A DNA stretch of 21,967 bases. It comes from a virus. Shown in pieces: positions 15,537 to 20,967 of the stretch. Every line of letters starts with the position of its first letter. Position 1 is the first letter of the stretch. Location of the stretch: the IMG/VR virus record IMGVR_UViG_3300042345_000167, positions 1-21,967 of that record. One strand, given 5' to 3'. Under the pieces are notes generated by a model, which ran no database searches, was not told the DNA's origin, and saw nothing but the letters and a program-made list of their open reading frames with translations. The translations under genes were made by a program, and so were the position numbers.

Positions 15537-16856
15537 CACCATCTGCAAGTCTGGTTTGCCCTCAACCATCGCTCGAATGTCTGACTTGGTACGGTCGGCC
15601 AATTCAGGCGCAACCCACAAGTGTTTTGGGGTCTGATGCTCGCGGCTCATTACCCGGCCAATATCCTTCCAGCCGCTCTCCCGTAGTGCCACAAATAACG
15701 TCTCACGGGATGGTTTATGGCCGTCCGTACCTGCGGCAATACCAGACAGCACCTCCGACCACGGAGAGCCTATAACGCCTCTGGCGAAGACTCCGCGACG
15801 TTGCCGCACCATGTCAGCGATAAATGCCTCGCCGCCGCTCATGCCAAGATCAACCATCGCCAATTTCGCATCGGTCAATGGCGGTACGGCTCCGGGGTTG
15901 AACGCGCTAACGTCTCGCGCATCCAGATAACCCGCCACAGCCTCGAACCCGCCCTTGCCGTACCAATCCCACAGCCTCGCGGCCTCGTCGTCGGGTAGGC
16001 GTGGCGCTTGCGACCAGATGACGAACCAGCGCCTATCGTCAGCCGGTATCGTGATCGGCGCTCGGTCGTTACTGAAAGCCAGAACGAAGAGCCTGTTGAC
16101 CACATAGTACGGGTGCTGTTGCTTCTTATTGACCAGCAGCAACTCGGGCGGCGCAGCGATCACGGGCTTCAGGTTGTTTTCCATCGCCCTACGGTCATCG
16201 CCCTTGCGGTATCGAATCTCGTTTAGCACGATCACCTCGGACTCGTAGGTATAGCCCCACGAACCCGCGACCTCTTCAGCCCTAGCCACGGCTATGTTCT
16301 TCAGCGAACCGCCGCCAATAGACCACAGGAAAGGCGCCCAGAGCGTGTCCTTACCACCACCCGGCAAACCCGTGTGCAGCACGGCATGGTTTATCTTGCG
16401 GCTCGGGTTCTGGCGCTTGTACGCCATCACGTTCAAAACGTGTTCGCGCTCGAAGTCGGCAGGGATCATCCGGTGCAGGTGGTTTAGCCACAGCGACACA
16501 TCCGCGCTCGCTGCGGCTGGCCGTGAGTCCTTCCACTTATTGACGTAGCCCACCCCGGCTTTCTTCAGTAACTCGGTTTCACCCGGCGCATAGGTCAGGG
16601 CGTTAGCGACGTAACTACCCATGGCCGCCCGGTTCTCATCGAAGAACGTGGCCGCCTCAATGCGCCTAGCCTTGTTGTGTACGGAGTAGCACGGCGTGCC
16701 CCGAAACAGGGCGTTAAACGTTTGCCGGGAATAGTCTTGATGCGTCTTTACATCGAAAAACAGGTCGCCCTCGGCAACGTAAACGAATCGTTTAAACCAG
16801 TCAGCCGGTGCCAACTGCGATACATCACCATCCGCGAGACTTTCGTATTCATCCAT
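15531..16856 (-). CDS. SF3-like primase/replicative helicase (DUF5906-type)
   Basis: A 441-aa replication protein. Residues 1-110 resemble the linker preceding the helicase of phage primase-helicases (RFVYVAEGDLFFDVKTHQDY, TYAPGETELL). Walker A is GLPGGGKDT at 163-171. The Walker B-like strand is VIVLNEI at 208-214, with Asn-Glu instead of Asp-Glu. Sensor and arginine-finger type segments are VLAFSNDRAP at 258-267 and PADDRRWFVIW at 271-281. This is the arrangement of superfamily-3 helicases of the DUF5906/D5 type, which unwind DNA as hexamers. The N-terminus lacks a recognisable primase catalytic domain, so it may be helicase only. It is the last gene of the early operon. The start overlaps a 14-aa leader peptide. 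Confidence 0.8.
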   Translation of the reverse strand: MDEYESLADGDVSQLAPADWFKRFVYVAEGDLFFDVKTHQDYSRQTFNALFRGTPCYSVHNKARRIEAATFFDENRAAMGSYVANALTYAPGETELLKKAGVGYVNKWKDSRPAAASADVSLWLNHLHRMIPADFEREHVLNVMAYKRQNPSRKINHAVLHTGLPGGGKDTLWAPFLWSIGGGSLKNIAVARAEEVAGSWGYTYESEVIVLNEIRYRKGDDRRAMENNLKPVIAAPPELLLVNKKQQHPYYVVNRLFVLAFSNDRAPITIPADDRRWFVIWSQAPRLPDDEAARLWDWYGKGGFEAVAGYLDARDVSAFNPGAVPPLTDAKLAMVDLGMSGGEAFIADMVRQRRGVFARGVIGSPWSEVLSGIAAGTDGHKPSRETLFVALRESGWKDIGRVMSREHQTPKHLWVAPELADRTKSDIRAMVEGKPDLQMVK

Positions 16857-16893
16857 TGCATAACCCCACTATTCTGCTATTCTCACGGAGCAT
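16849..16893 (-). CDS. Candidate 14-aa leader peptide of the helicase gene
   Basis: An ATG at 16893 with GGAG 10 bases upstream opens MLREIV-like coding that reads MLRENSRIVGLCNG. Its TGA (16851-16849) overlaps the first codons of the helicase gene in another frame. The helicase ATG itself has only a weak GTGGGG upstream, so its translation may depend on ribosomes arriving from this peptide. Too short for composition tests. Confidence 0.4.
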   Translation of the reverse strand: MLRENSRIVGLCNG

Positions 16894-16909
16894 TGCGATT
16901 TTCTCCGTG
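16884..16909 (-). promoter_or_regulatory. Hairpin that can hide the leader-peptide ribosome site
   Basis: In the minus-strand mRNA, CACGGAG (16909-16903) and CTCCGTG (16890-16884) are perfect 7-bp arms around a 12-base loop. The first arm contains the GGAG ribosome site, and the loop ends in the AUG of the leader peptide. Folding would block initiation. A second 5-bp hairpin (16913-16925) lies just upstream. Confidence 0.55.
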
Positions 16910-16930
16910 TAATTCTCCTAGAGAACGTTC

Positions 16931-16956
16931 AGCCCCACTTCGGTGGGGCTTTTTTT
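16931..16956 (+). terminator. Strong plus-strand terminator between two minus-strand genes
   Basis: An 8-bp stem AGCCCCAC (16931-16938) / GTGGGGCT (16943-16950) with a UUCG tetraloop and six T (16951-16956) is an ideal intrinsic terminator for plus-strand transcripts. The flanking genes are both on the minus strand, where it is not followed by a U-run and would only be a hairpin in the helicase leader. It must end an antisense transcript or a small RNA. Confidence 0.85.
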
Positions 16957-17275
16957 ATGGACTGCCCATTCGTCGGTTGGCCGAAATGGTGCGCCATGTA
17001 TCGAGGACGATGCGCTCTGTCTCGCGCTTATTCGCCATCTTCGAGTACAGCGCCACGGCCGCACAGTATCGCTCATGCGCCTCTTTGGTGGCGTGGTGGG
17101 TCGCGGCAATCGCTTGCCGCTCCGCCACCGTACCCTCGGCATGAGTGAAGACGGCCTCACGGGTCGCCTTCCAGCCATACTCGGCACGCTCCATCTCAGC
17201 CTTTGCCAGCGCGCACGGCTCGTCTGTATCGACAAGATACCGCAACGCTTTCTCGGCTCTTTCTTCGCTAATCAT
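16955..17275 (-). CDS. Conserved phage protein, 106 aa, helical
   Basis: A family I recognise from phage recombination modules but cannot name. MISEERAEKALRYLVDTDEP at 1-20, then AKAEMERAEYGWKATREAVF, EGTVAERQAIA, and a C-terminal KRETERIVLDTWRTISANRR at about 83-102. The whole is a long helical hairpin with charged faces. It probably binds DNA or a replication partner; it lies between the SSB-like protein and the helicase. The ATG shares bases with the stop of the SSB-like gene (TAATG), and the stop codon overlaps the T-run of the terminator. Confidence 0.8.
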   Translation of the reverse strand: MISEERAEKALRYLVDTDEPCALAKAEMERAEYGWKATREAVFTHAEGTVAERQAIAATHHATKEAHERYCAAVALYSKMANKRETERIVLDTWRTISANRRMGSP

Positions 17276-17589
17276 TAGAAGCCCAACGGATCGTTAAGGT
17301 CAGCATTCGACCAATTATCTTCAGTCAATCCACCAGCAGGGGCGGCTTTCTTCGCCTGAACCTGTTTCGGATTGAACTTGAGCGCAAGATATTTCTTACC
17401 GCTCTTTGCGGTCTTCAATCGAGCGTCAATCCAATACTCGGTGCCACCAATCAGGCCGCTACCTTTGTAATCAGCGTCTTCGATAGTGTAAGTGTCGCCC
17501 GACGAACTCTTAACAGTGCGCGGTTCGCCCTTGTCTTCGTTTTTGAATACGGAACCCGTGTTCGGGCGGACTTCATAAGGCTTGTTCAC
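17275..17589 (-). CDS. SSB-like phage protein, 104 aa
   Basis: The body (NTGSVFKNEDKGEPRTV, SGDTYTIEDADYKGSGLIGG, TEYWIDARLKTAKSGKKYLA, LKFNPKQ) gives four to five strands in the order of a small OB-fold, with the opening NTGxxFKN found in short phage proteins of DNA-replication modules. A Lys/Ala/Pro linker follows. The C-terminus is acidic and ends in Phe (NADLNDPLGF), as in bacterial SSB and T7 gp2.5 tails that recruit partners. Binding of single-stranded DNA is therefore likely but inferred. GTG start at 17589, with AAGGAG 8 bases upstream and a GTGA overlap with the exonuclease. Confidence 0.6.
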   Translation of the reverse strand: MNKPYEVRPNTGSVFKNEDKGEPRTVKSSSGDTYTIEDADYKGSGLIGGTEYWIDARLKTAKSGKKYLALKFNPKQVQAKKAAPAGGLTEDNWSNADLNDPLGF

Positions 17590-18197
17590 AGGGTCATCTC
17601 CTTCAGTTTAGAAACTTTAGCATCCAACTCAGCCAAAAAATCAAATACCTCTTTCTCCAAAAGGGTGATGCAGTCTGTATCCCGTGGGATACGCAGCACC
17701 AGCAGTTGTAACTCCTCGGGCATCCTCGGATCGTATGAGACCCAATCGCACCAGTCCGTACCCGTGCAGGCCATCTGCCATTGCATTTGATAAAAATATT
17801 TTTGTGGCGGGTCACGCTCAAAGAGGTACTCGATGTGCGTAGCCGTAGACGGGCACTTGATCTCGACGCAGCCATTCACGCCAACCAATCCGTCAGGGCT
17901 GGCTCCTGCCATCTCGATTGCAGGGTGATTTATAAAGCCCACTTCGGTAACAAGTTCTCCCACCTTGGCGCTATAGGCGTCTCGGGCTGCGCCCTCCTGC
18001 TCTACGCCCCACTCCATAGCGGCATTGCTAAACCCTTCGGTCGGCCTGCCGGTCAAGCGTTCGCACACTAATTGCGCCATGTAGTTGTTGCGAGTCGCGG
18101 CGTAGCCGCTCTTCGTGCGTGCCACTACATCAGCCACCTTTGAGGCAGTCACCTTGCCCAGACGGGCGGCGCGCCATTCTGTTGTCCTTTGCTCCAT
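17586..18197 (-). CDS. YqaJ-type exonuclease (lambda Exo-like recombinase)
   Basis: A 203-aa PD-(D/E)xK nuclease. The typical family opening is EQRTTEWRAARLGKVTASKV at 2-21. The catalytic region has GASPDGLV with Asp102 and CVEIKCPS with Glu112 and Lys114, followed by the YFYQMQWQMACTG helix. It should resect double-strand ends to give 3' tails for the ERF annealing protein. The ATG at 18197 is chosen for the GGAGG 4 bases upstream and the TGATG overlap with the previous gene; the frame stays open 17 codons further upstream without a good site. Confidence 0.92.
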   Translation of the reverse strand: MEQRTTEWRAARLGKVTASKVADVVARTKSGYAATRNNYMAQLVCERLTGRPTEGFSNAAMEWGVEQEGAARDAYSAKVGELVTEVGFINHPAIEMAGASPDGLVGVNGCVEIKCPSTATHIEYLFERDPPQKYFYQMQWQMACTGTDWCDWVSYDPRMPEELQLLVLRIPRDTDCITLLEKEVFDFLAELDAKVSKLKEMTL

Positions 18198-18742
18198 CAC
18201 TCCTCCGATGAATACCATTGTGTTTGACGGTGTAAAAACGTCGGCCATTCAATTTTATTTGTGAACGAACGATCCTGAATCAACACATAATTAGTTGGCT
18301 GAGCGGTATATCGCCCATTAGCCAATTCCATAAAGTAAAACTCTTTCGCCTGAGTTGGTGTGGCGCTATACGCATCACCAATAGGGATTAACGTAAACAA
18401 ATAACGCCCAACAAAATCTTGATCATCACACCGAGCCATACCGTTTAACCCAACGAGATATGGATACTCAATTACGCTGAATTCGTAACCATAAGCGTTC
18501 CATCTCTGCGCTAGTGTCGCATCCCAAGCATCCTCGGTTTTACGCCATGCAATTTGATGCAGCGGTACGTTTCGGTAAACAGCGCCACACTCCAGTAGAA
18601 CGTGGCAACCAAATGCTCTTCCGGGATAGCAAGTCATTCCAAACCAAACCGCTTGCATCCAGTCATGCTGCCCAATTGCGTTCGGCTCAATCCAAACATA
18701 CTGATGCGTCTGTAATGCACCCGAATGCGCGTAAATTGCCAT
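18197..18742 (-). CDS. Hypothetical aromatic-rich protein, 181 aa
   Basis: A soluble protein unusually rich in Trp, Tyr, Phe and Cys, with likely strands throughout: HQYVWIEPNAIGQHDWMQAVWFG near 13-35, CHVLLECGAVYRNVPLHQIAW, YEFSVIEYPYLVGL, GRYLFTLIPIGDAYS. The C-terminal DRSFTNKIEWPTFLHRQTQWYS may be a capping helix. No catalytic signature was recognised. The coding sequence looks more AT-rich than the flanking exonuclease and ERF genes, suggesting later acquisition. It sits inside the recombination operon, two bases downstream of the coiled-coil gene, and its stop overlaps the exonuclease ATG. Confidence 0.75.
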   Translation of the reverse strand: MAIYAHSGALQTHQYVWIEPNAIGQHDWMQAVWFGMTCYPGRAFGCHVLLECGAVYRNVPLHQIAWRKTEDAWDATLAQRWNAYGYEFSVIEYPYLVGLNGMARCDDQDFVGRYLFTLIPIGDAYSATPTQAKEFYFMELANGRYTAQPTNYVLIQDRSFTNKIEWPTFLHRQTQWYSSEE

Positions 18743-18744
18743 TG

Positions 18745-18969
18745 CTAATCTTCTCCTGTCTCCATGAGACGTTTAAGTTCTCGACACTCGCGCTCAAGAC
18801 GCTCCATCTTTTCTGTAACTACAACAAGTCGGCTAGTTGCCTCGTCCCGTTGCTCCAATACGCGCCTCAACTTTTCGGCCAACGCTTGCGATAGTTCTGA
18901 CGAGTCAGGGATCGCCATGGTGTGACCGATAATTTCGTAGTCGGTCATTAGCGCGTAGTAAGGGGTCAT
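18745..18969 (-). CDS. Coiled-coil small protein, 74 aa
   Basis: The N-terminus (MTPYYALMTDYEIIGHTMAI) is followed from residue 24 by an uninterrupted acidic/basic helix (SELSQALAEKLRRVLEQRDE, then VVVTEKMERLERECRELKRL) with leucine heptads, a clear coiled coil of about 45 residues. It probably oligomerises. Its ATG overlaps the previous stop (ATGA). The family is common in phage early operons, but no function is known to me. Confidence 0.7.
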   Translation of the reverse strand: MTPYYALMTDYEIIGHTMAIPDSSELSQALAEKLRRVLEQRDEATSRLVVVTEKMERLERECRELKRLMETGED

Positions 18970-19190
18970 TGCAGTTCACCTTGCTTCCACAGCAGGTAGT
19001 CGTACTGCTTGATGCCACGGTGCAGCGCAGAGGCCATGTGCATGGGCTTTAGTCCCCACTCCTGCGCCAGCGGCTTATAGTTAATGCGCTTCTTGCTGGC
19101 TTTGGCATCGGCTTTACGCTCACGCAACACTTTGTACTGCTCAAACGTAATGCCGGGGTTGTAGCGCGATGGTTTAGTATAGGTTTTCAT
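18966..19190 (-). CDS. Small basic HTH-like protein, 74 aa
   Basis: Residues 35-62 (KRINYKPLAQEWGLKPMHMA and on to ALHRGIKQYD) look like a helix-turn-helix, with an L-A-x-x-W-G-L turn and a following A-x-H-R-G helix. The N-terminal half is Lys-rich (MKTYTKPSRYNPGITFEQYK). The start is the ATG at 19190, which limits the overlap with the 107-aa gene to 17 bases; an upstream ATG at 19232 would add 14 Cys/Arg-containing residues. Neither has a clear ribosome site. Possibly a DNA-binding regulator of the early operon. Confidence 0.6.
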   Translation of the reverse strand: MKTYTKPSRYNPGITFEQYKVLRERKADAKASKKRINYKPLAQEWGLKPMHMASALHRGIKQYDYLLWKQGELQ

Positions 19191-19497
19191 GTCCGGGCAC
19201 CCGATACCACGACAAAACAATCTTGGCCGCATCCCGATGATCTTTTATTAAGCGCAGGTCTTTGGCCTTGTTCTTCTCAAACACGCCGTTGGGGTACAAA
19301 CCCGACTCACGCTCTTTGATCATCTGTTCCATCATCTCAACGGTATTGGTCAGCGACCAAGCCACGATGTATGACTCAACATCACTTAGTATTTCTTTCA
19401 CTAGCCTCTGCTCCTTTACGCTGAGGCCAACTTGCCTTTCTTCTCGCTGAACAGGCTTAGATGCACCTTTCGCTCGTTTGCGTTTAGGCTTTTCCAT
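19174..19497 (-). CDS. Hypothetical basic helical protein, 107 aa
   Basis: A Lys/Arg-rich, probably disordered N-terminus (MEKPKRKRAKGASKPVQREE) leads into a helical body (LSVKEQRLVKEILSDVESYI, then VEMMEQMIKERESGLYP, then KDLRLIKDHRDAAKIVLSWY). It overlaps the ERF gene by 82 bases, which is long for this genome, but the helical pattern and in-order position support it. It could be a DNA-binding partner of the annealing protein. Family not recognised. Confidence 0.6.
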   Translation of the reverse strand: MEKPKRKRAKGASKPVQREERQVGLSVKEQRLVKEILSDVESYIVAWSLTNTVEMMEQMIKERESGLYPNGVFEKNKAKDLRLIKDHRDAAKIVLSWYRVPGHENLY

Positions 19498-19997
19498 ATT
19501 CCGTTTAACTCCTCGATAGTGGCTGCAAGTTGTACTGCCGCTTCAACGGCAGGATCGGTAGTGGCTGCGGCGACTTCATGCGTCTGCGAATCTGCATCGT
19601 TGTCGCCCTCGGTCGGGATGCAAAACGCTTGGAAAGCGGCGTACTTGTAGGCGGCAGACATGGCCTTGTTACTGGCCTTGTCGCCTGAGTCCATCGCCTC
19701 ACCTACGGTGATGACCGTGTGCTTGCTACCGTCTTCAGCGGCTACGAAATCAAACTCCACAGTCAGCGTGACGTAGAACAGCGCAGTGCCTTGTCGGTTC
19801 TGGCGCTCGATAACCTGTCGATCAGTGACGCGAGGCAAGATGCACAAGCCGTGCTTTGACAGCAACGGCGAGAGCGCACAGTACACAGCGTCGATGCCAC
19901 GGAAAGCGTAGCCCTGCGACTGGTTCTTGCTGTCTTTGCTGATGCCGATCTTGGATAGTTCGGCGGTGACAGCGGCAATCTTCTCGTAGACCTTCAT
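19416..19997 (-). CDS. erf: ERF-family single-strand annealing protein
   Basis: A 193-aa recombinase that anneals complementary single strands and, with the exonuclease in the same operon, supports recombination-dependent replication and circularisation. The ERF core is visible: GYAFRGIDAVYCALSPLLSKHG at about 29-50, FYVTLTVEFDFVAAEDGSKH near 74-93, and the family's hallmark GEAMDSGDKASNKAMSAAYKYA followed by AFQAFCIPTEGDNDAD at about 98-135. The C-terminal tail is Ala-rich and variable, as usual. The ATG at 19997 overlaps the stop of the 70-aa gene (ATGA). Confidence 0.93.
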   Translation of the reverse strand: MKVYEKIAAVTAELSKIGISKDSKNQSQGYAFRGIDAVYCALSPLLSKHGLCILPRVTDRQVIERQNRQGTALFYVTLTVEFDFVAAEDGSKHTVITVGEAMDSGDKASNKAMSAAYKYAAFQAFCIPTEGDNDADSQTHEVAAATTDPAVEAAVQLAATIEELNGIWKSLNANERKVHLSLFSEKKGKLASA

Positions 19998-20206
19998 TGC
20001 GGATTCCTCAGTTTGGCGGATGCAGCGTCAATCGCAGCAATGCACTCGGCAAACGCTTGGTGCAGTTTGAAAGCGCCTTCGGCTTCGATGCGGTTGAGTT
20101 CGTTTAAGCCTTCGATGACGTTGAAGGCGGCGTGTTCGGCGCGGCAGTGCAACTCCATGAGTCGGTCGCGTTCCTGCTCGGCCAAGATTTGATAATCGTT
20201 TTCCAT
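19994..20206 (-). CDS. First early-operon protein, helical, 70 aa
   Basis: Starts at the ATG at 20206, supported by GGAG 6 bases upstream; an in-frame ATG at 20218 and TTG at 20227 are nearly at the transcript start. The protein (MENDYQILAEQERDRLMELH and on, with FNVIEGLNELNRIEAEGAFK) is one long acidic helix or helical hairpin with a single Cys. It is the promoter-proximal gene of the leftward operon. No family recognised; it may be a small host-takeover or recombination accessory protein. Confidence 0.65.
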   Translation of the reverse strand: MENDYQILAEQERDRLMELHCRAEHAAFNVIEGLNELNRIEAEGAFKLHQAFAECIAAIDAASAKLRNPQ

Positions 20207-20219
20207 GTCTTTCTCCATC

Positions 20220-20232
20220 GGGGCCAATCCCC
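20220..20232 (-). promoter_or_regulatory. 5'-terminal hairpin of the early leftward mRNA
   Basis: GGGG-ATTGG-CCCC in the minus direction lies exactly where the leftward transcript should begin (7-8 bases after the -10 box), just before the ribosome site. A hairpin at the very 5' end usually slows 5'-dependent decay. Confidence 0.4.
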
Positions 20233-20239
20233 GAAGTGC

Positions 20240-20267
20240 AGTATACTCCCGTTGACGATCCTGTCAA
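20240..20267 (-). promoter_or_regulatory. Strong leftward early promoter
   Basis: In the minus direction: consensus -35 TTGACA (20267-20262), 16-base spacer, -10 TATACT (20245-20240, one mismatch). It drives the recombination operon from 20206 leftward. The -35 box is one arm of the dyad at 20251-20268, so a bound repressor would block it. Confidence 0.85.
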
Positions 20268-20268
20268 C
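20251..20268. promoter_or_regulatory. Operator dyad overlapping both -35 boxes
   Basis: GTTGACGATCCTGTCAAC has perfect 6-bp arms around a 6-base centre. Each arm contains TTGAC, the -35 core of one of the two divergent promoters. The Cro-like gene begins 20 bases away, making it the natural ligand; this is inferred. Confidence 0.75.
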
Positions 20269-20280
20269 ACCTGTTACTGT
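20252..20280 (+). promoter_or_regulatory. Rightward promoter of the cro-like gene
   Basis: -35 TTGACG (20252-20257), 17-base spacer, weak -10 TACTGT (20275-20280) rescued by an extended TG motif at 20272-20273. The start point would fall at about 20287, immediately before the ATG at 20288, so the mRNA may be leaderless. Confidence 0.6.
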
Positions 20281-20287
20281 GCAATCT

Positions 20288-20446
20288 ATGACACCGAAAC
20301 AACTACTGAAGATTTATGGTTCCCAGAGCGAGATCGCTCGGGCGTTGGGCGTAACCCGGCAGGCTGTGCTGCGCTGGTTCAAGGAAGACAAGATTCCTGC
20401 GTTGCGCCTGTACCAAATTCAATGCGTGCTGAAGGTCAATGAATAA
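20288..20446 (+). CDS. Cro-like transcriptional repressor, 52 aa
   Basis: A minimal helix-turn-helix protein. LLKIYGSQSEIARALGVTRQ at 6-25, then AVLRWFKEDKIPALRLYQIQ, has the same plan as P22 Cro (xxxxFGTQxAVAKALGIxxxAVSQW...IPxxxAYRLE): Ser13-Gln14 opens the first helix, Gly21-Val22 makes the turn, and Thr23-Trp30 is the recognition helix. It ends after residue 52, shorter than P22 Cro at about 61. The ATG at 20288 is set by the promoter; an upstream frame extension back to 20132 crosses the divergent promoter region and is not coding. It probably binds the dyad at 20251-20268. Confidence 0.85.
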   Translation: MTPKQLLKIYGSQSEIARALGVTRQAVLRWFKEDKIPALRLYQIQCVLKVNE

Positions 20447-20774
20447 TCCAGTTACGAATAGCACCGACATATCGTGGGCGTCACAGGCCAACGTGCGGTA
20501 TTGGGAAAGCGTCAAGCACGCGCCGTTTGGCAAACTGCGGTTAGCCGATGCGTACCTTGCTCGGATCGGCGTAGGCGACTGGCAGCAGCGTGCAGAGCGC
20601 ACCTCGTGGCTTAAGAACTACGTGGGTGACATCCTGCGGTCGCTGGACGATGCCACTGAGGCATATGGCGACCCGCACGTTCGGGGAATGGTGCGGGAAC
20701 TGTGGGGCGAGCCGGGTGTGACCAAGTTGAAGGCTAGGTGTAAACCGCACGAACCAACGACGAACAGGGGATGA
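20439..20774 (+). CDS. Hypothetical protein, 111 aa
   Basis: The ATG at 20439 overlaps the end of the cro-like gene by 8 bases. Helical segments with many Trp/Arg (WASQANVRYWESVKHAPFGK at 13-32, then RLADAYLARIGVGDWQQRAE, TSWLKNYVGDILRSLDDATE, RGMVRELWG) suggest a small globular helical protein, with a basic tail (KARCKPHEPTTNRG). It sits where lambdoid phages place cII or replication genes, but no similarity to these is seen. Function unknown. Confidence 0.7.
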   Translation: MNNPVTNSTDISWASQANVRYWESVKHAPFGKLRLADAYLARIGVGDWQQRAERTSWLKNYVGDILRSLDDATEAYGDPHVRGMVRELWGEPGVTKLKARCKPHEPTTNRG

Positions 20775-20778
20775 AGCA

Positions 20779-20967
20779 ATGGCATGGGGCAAAATCGGCG
20801 AAGAAAATCCAAACGCTACGATGACGGTTGAGATTGTGAAAAAAATCAGAAAGGCTCAAGCATTGCGTAATAAATTAACTGACAAATCATTAGCCCGCAA
20901 ATACGGAATTAGCCCAAAAGCGGTTAAGGATGTAATGGCTCGTAAACGATGGAAGCACGTTCCATGA
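20779..20967 (+). CDS. Stand-alone HTH protein (homing-endonuclease type), 62 aa
   Basis: GEENPNATMTVEIVKKIRKA at 7-26 followed by LTDKSLARKYGISPKAVKDVMARKRWKHV resembles the DNA-binding tail found beside HNH homing endonucleases (GExNxxAxLTxxxVxxIR ... LAxxxGVSxxxIxxIxxGxxWxHV). The HNH catalytic part is absent here. It may be a remnant or a regulator. AGGGGA lies 7 bases before the ATG, and the stop overlaps the next start (ATGA), so the two genes are coupled. The DNA is more AT-rich than upstream genes. Confidence 0.75.
   Translation: MAWGKIGEENPNATMTVEIVKKIRKAQALRNKLTDKSLARKYGISPKAVKDVMARKRWKHVP

Noticed and set aside
20132-20287. 52-codon upstream extension of the cro-like gene
   Set aside because: It runs through the divergent promoters and into the opposite gene. 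The HTH protein is complete from the ATG at 20288.
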